Shown here: positions 4,652 to 5,558 of the stretch, in pieces
How the letters are laid out: each line of letters opens with the position of its first letter
Numbering within the stretch: position 1 is the first letter of the stretch
From: Candidatus Chloroheliales bacterium
GTDB taxonomy: Bacteria > Chloroflexota > Chloroflexia > QHBQ01
DNA: 5,558 nucleotides
Direction of reading: 5' to 3'
Assembly (NCBI GenBank): GCA_003243865.1
Contig: QHBQ01000228.1
Coordinates: 628-6,185, forward strand
Translations under genes and position numbers: made by a program
The notes under the pieces: model-generated
The model's database searches: none
What the model saw: the letters and a program-made list of their open reading frames with translations, nothing else
Told to the model about the DNA's origin: nothing

Positions 4652-5558
4652 GGCGCAGCCTGCGTAGGATGAGGAAGGCGATGAGGGCAAGGAGGATGAC
4701 CACGACAGCGATGATGCGAATAATGACACCTGGGGCAAGTCCGCCCTGCTGCGATGAGGAGGCTGGCGCTGTAGGCGTGGTCGGGCTGAGGCTGGTGGCA
4801 ACTAGCGGGGTTGGCGTCGGCAGACCAAGGTCGGCAACCGCCCTACTCTCCACCAGCGTCAGGCGCACGGGCAGTGAGCCGTATTTCAGAATGGCGGCCA
4901 GCTTCTTCGCCTCATCAACCCCGCTCAGATTGCTGATAACCCCCTCTCCGTTGGGGATTGTTGCCTGAATCACAGGGCTGGAGATCACCTTCTTGTCGAG
5001 GACAATCGGCATATACTTGCCGATGTGCGAGGCGGTGAAATCAGCCAGCTTCTTTGCTCCATTGCCCCTCAGACTGAAGGCCACCTCTGCCGCTCCCACC
5101 TGATCGAATTCGACCATAACTCCGGTGGGGTCAATGTCCGCGCCGGTGATAATCACAGGGTATACCTTGCTGCCGGGGGTAGCGGTGGGCGCAGAGCTAG
5201 GAGCAGCGCCAGGCACAACCGCAGGGGCAACGGCGCTGCTGGTCTGCACCATAGTGCCAGGGTTGAGCGCATCGTTGCCTGCATCAATCAATTCGAGAAG
5301 GCCGACTGCACCCAGCGTGGCAGTAATGGGGTCAGCGTTAACCGCCCCCGCCATTTGCACCACGATGCGGTCGTTGCCCTGAGTACGAACCAGATGCTGC
5401 GATAGTCCCAGATCGTTGATGCGGTTCTCGACAACGGCCTGAGTCTGGTCAAGTTGGTCAGGATTGACCTTGTCATTGCCACTGAGCGGCTGGGCCTGGA
5501 ACACGATTTCAATGCCAGCCTGCTGCAGCGGGCGGGCGGCAACGATGCTGAAGTTAGC
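4647..5558 (-). CDS. SecD-like P1-domain protein with single C-terminal membrane anchor (5' end outside window)
   Basis: The frame is open from the right edge to the TGA at 4647, giving 303 visible residues. A GTG at 5504 is not the likely start: upstream codons (ending LQQAGIEIVF) already align with SecD's RLGLDLVGGAQVVL region. Residues 32-67 match the SecD P1 base (DQLDQTQAVVENRINDLGLS, then RTQGNDRIVV). An Ala/Pro/Thr-rich linker (about 107-130) follows, and the P1 head (136-240) contains IITGADIDPTGV and a 19-residue identity with SecD at 174-192. Where SecD enters TM2, this protein instead has a Pro/Thr/Ser-rich linker (246-272), one hydrophobic helix (276-297) and a basic RRLRR end. 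The expected topology is an extracytoplasmic domain anchored by a C-terminal helix with the positive tail inside. The channel helices and the AVDAN motif are missing, so it cannot conduct protons as SecD does. It may be an accessory preprotein-binding or regulatory subunit. It is not obviously a pseudogene: it has an orderly designed-looking end and no frameshift. Confidence 0.85.
   Translation of the reverse strand, partial: ANFSIVAARPLQQAGIEIVFQAQPLSGNDKVNPDQLDQTQAVVENRINDLGLSQHLVRTQGNDRIVVQMAGAVNADPITATLGAVGLLELIDAGNDALNPGTMVQTSSAVAPAVVPGAAPSSAPTATPGSKVYPVIITGADIDPTGVMVEFDQVGAAEVAFSLRGNGAKKLADFTASHIGKYMPIVLDKKVISSPVIQATIPNGEGVISNLSGVDEAKKLAAILKYGSLPVRLTLVESRAVADLGLPTPTPLVATSLSPTTPTAPASSSQQGGLAPGVIIRIIAVVVILLALIAFLILRRLRR
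5008..5041 (-). repeat. 34-nt block identical between secD and its paralog (copy in paralog)
   Basis: Partner of 3576-3609. It encodes part of the P1 head segment conserved in both proteins (residues 174-192 of the visible paralog). Exact identity at silent positions over this stretch contrasts with the diverged flanks. Confidence 0.9.

Noticed and set aside
4371..4968. Open frames on both strands across the intergenic inverted repeat
   Set aside because: They translate the G-rich repeat arms into Gly/Pro/Ala-rich strings, overlap the SecD-like gene or promoter, and resemble no family I recognise.
4647..5558. Reading the SecD-like gene as a pseudogene of secD
   Set aside because: The frame is intact, the C-terminus has an ordered linker, a clean membrane helix and a basic tail, and the key P1 segments are conserved. 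Decay would not produce this arrangement, although the missing 5' end leaves some doubt.

Overview
All recognisable genes in this window lie on the minus strand, so the order of transcription runs from high to low coordinates. They are: a SecD-like protein cut by the right edge (4647-5558), secD (2822-4291), secF (1539-2789), and the N-terminal two thirds of a membrane-bound proton-pumping pyrophosphatase, hppA (1-1436, cut by the left edge). The sequence looks GC-rich and the coding density is high. The secD-secF pair with Thr/Pro/Ala-rich linkers, a SecD-derived paralog beside it and a membrane pyrophosphatase downstream suggest a Chloroflexota-type bacterium, perhaps Chloroflexales. That assignment is inference from protein style, not from a marker gene.

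Layout. The right-hand gene keeps only the extracytoplasmic P1 part of SecD, followed by a Pro/Thr-rich linker, one C-terminal membrane helix and a basic tail; the multi-helix channel part of SecD is absent. A 355-bp intergenic region (4292-4646) follows. It holds an inverted-repeat element of about 148 bp and, next to secD, a promoter with perfect consensus -35 and -10 hexamers (TTGACA, 18 bp, TATAAT), a small hairpin at the predicted mRNA 5' end, and a Shine-Dalgarno sequence before a TTG start. secD and secF follow 32 bp apart as an operon, which closes with a good hairpin terminator (1481-1512). hppA starts 102 bp beyond the secF stop codon, probably from its own weaker promoter.

Function. 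SecD and SecF form the accessory complex that uses the proton motive force to help pull preproteins out of the SecYEG channel. The truncated paralog could supply an extra P1 head on the outer face of the membrane. The pyrophosphatase converts PPi hydrolysis into a proton gradient, the energy source SecDF uses, but a terminator separates it from the sec operon.

Most notable: the channel-less SecD paralog with a 34-nt stretch identical to secD; Thr-rich 12-residue tandem repeats at different places in the extracytoplasmic domains of both SecD and SecF; and the MITE-like inverted-repeat element between the two SecD copies.
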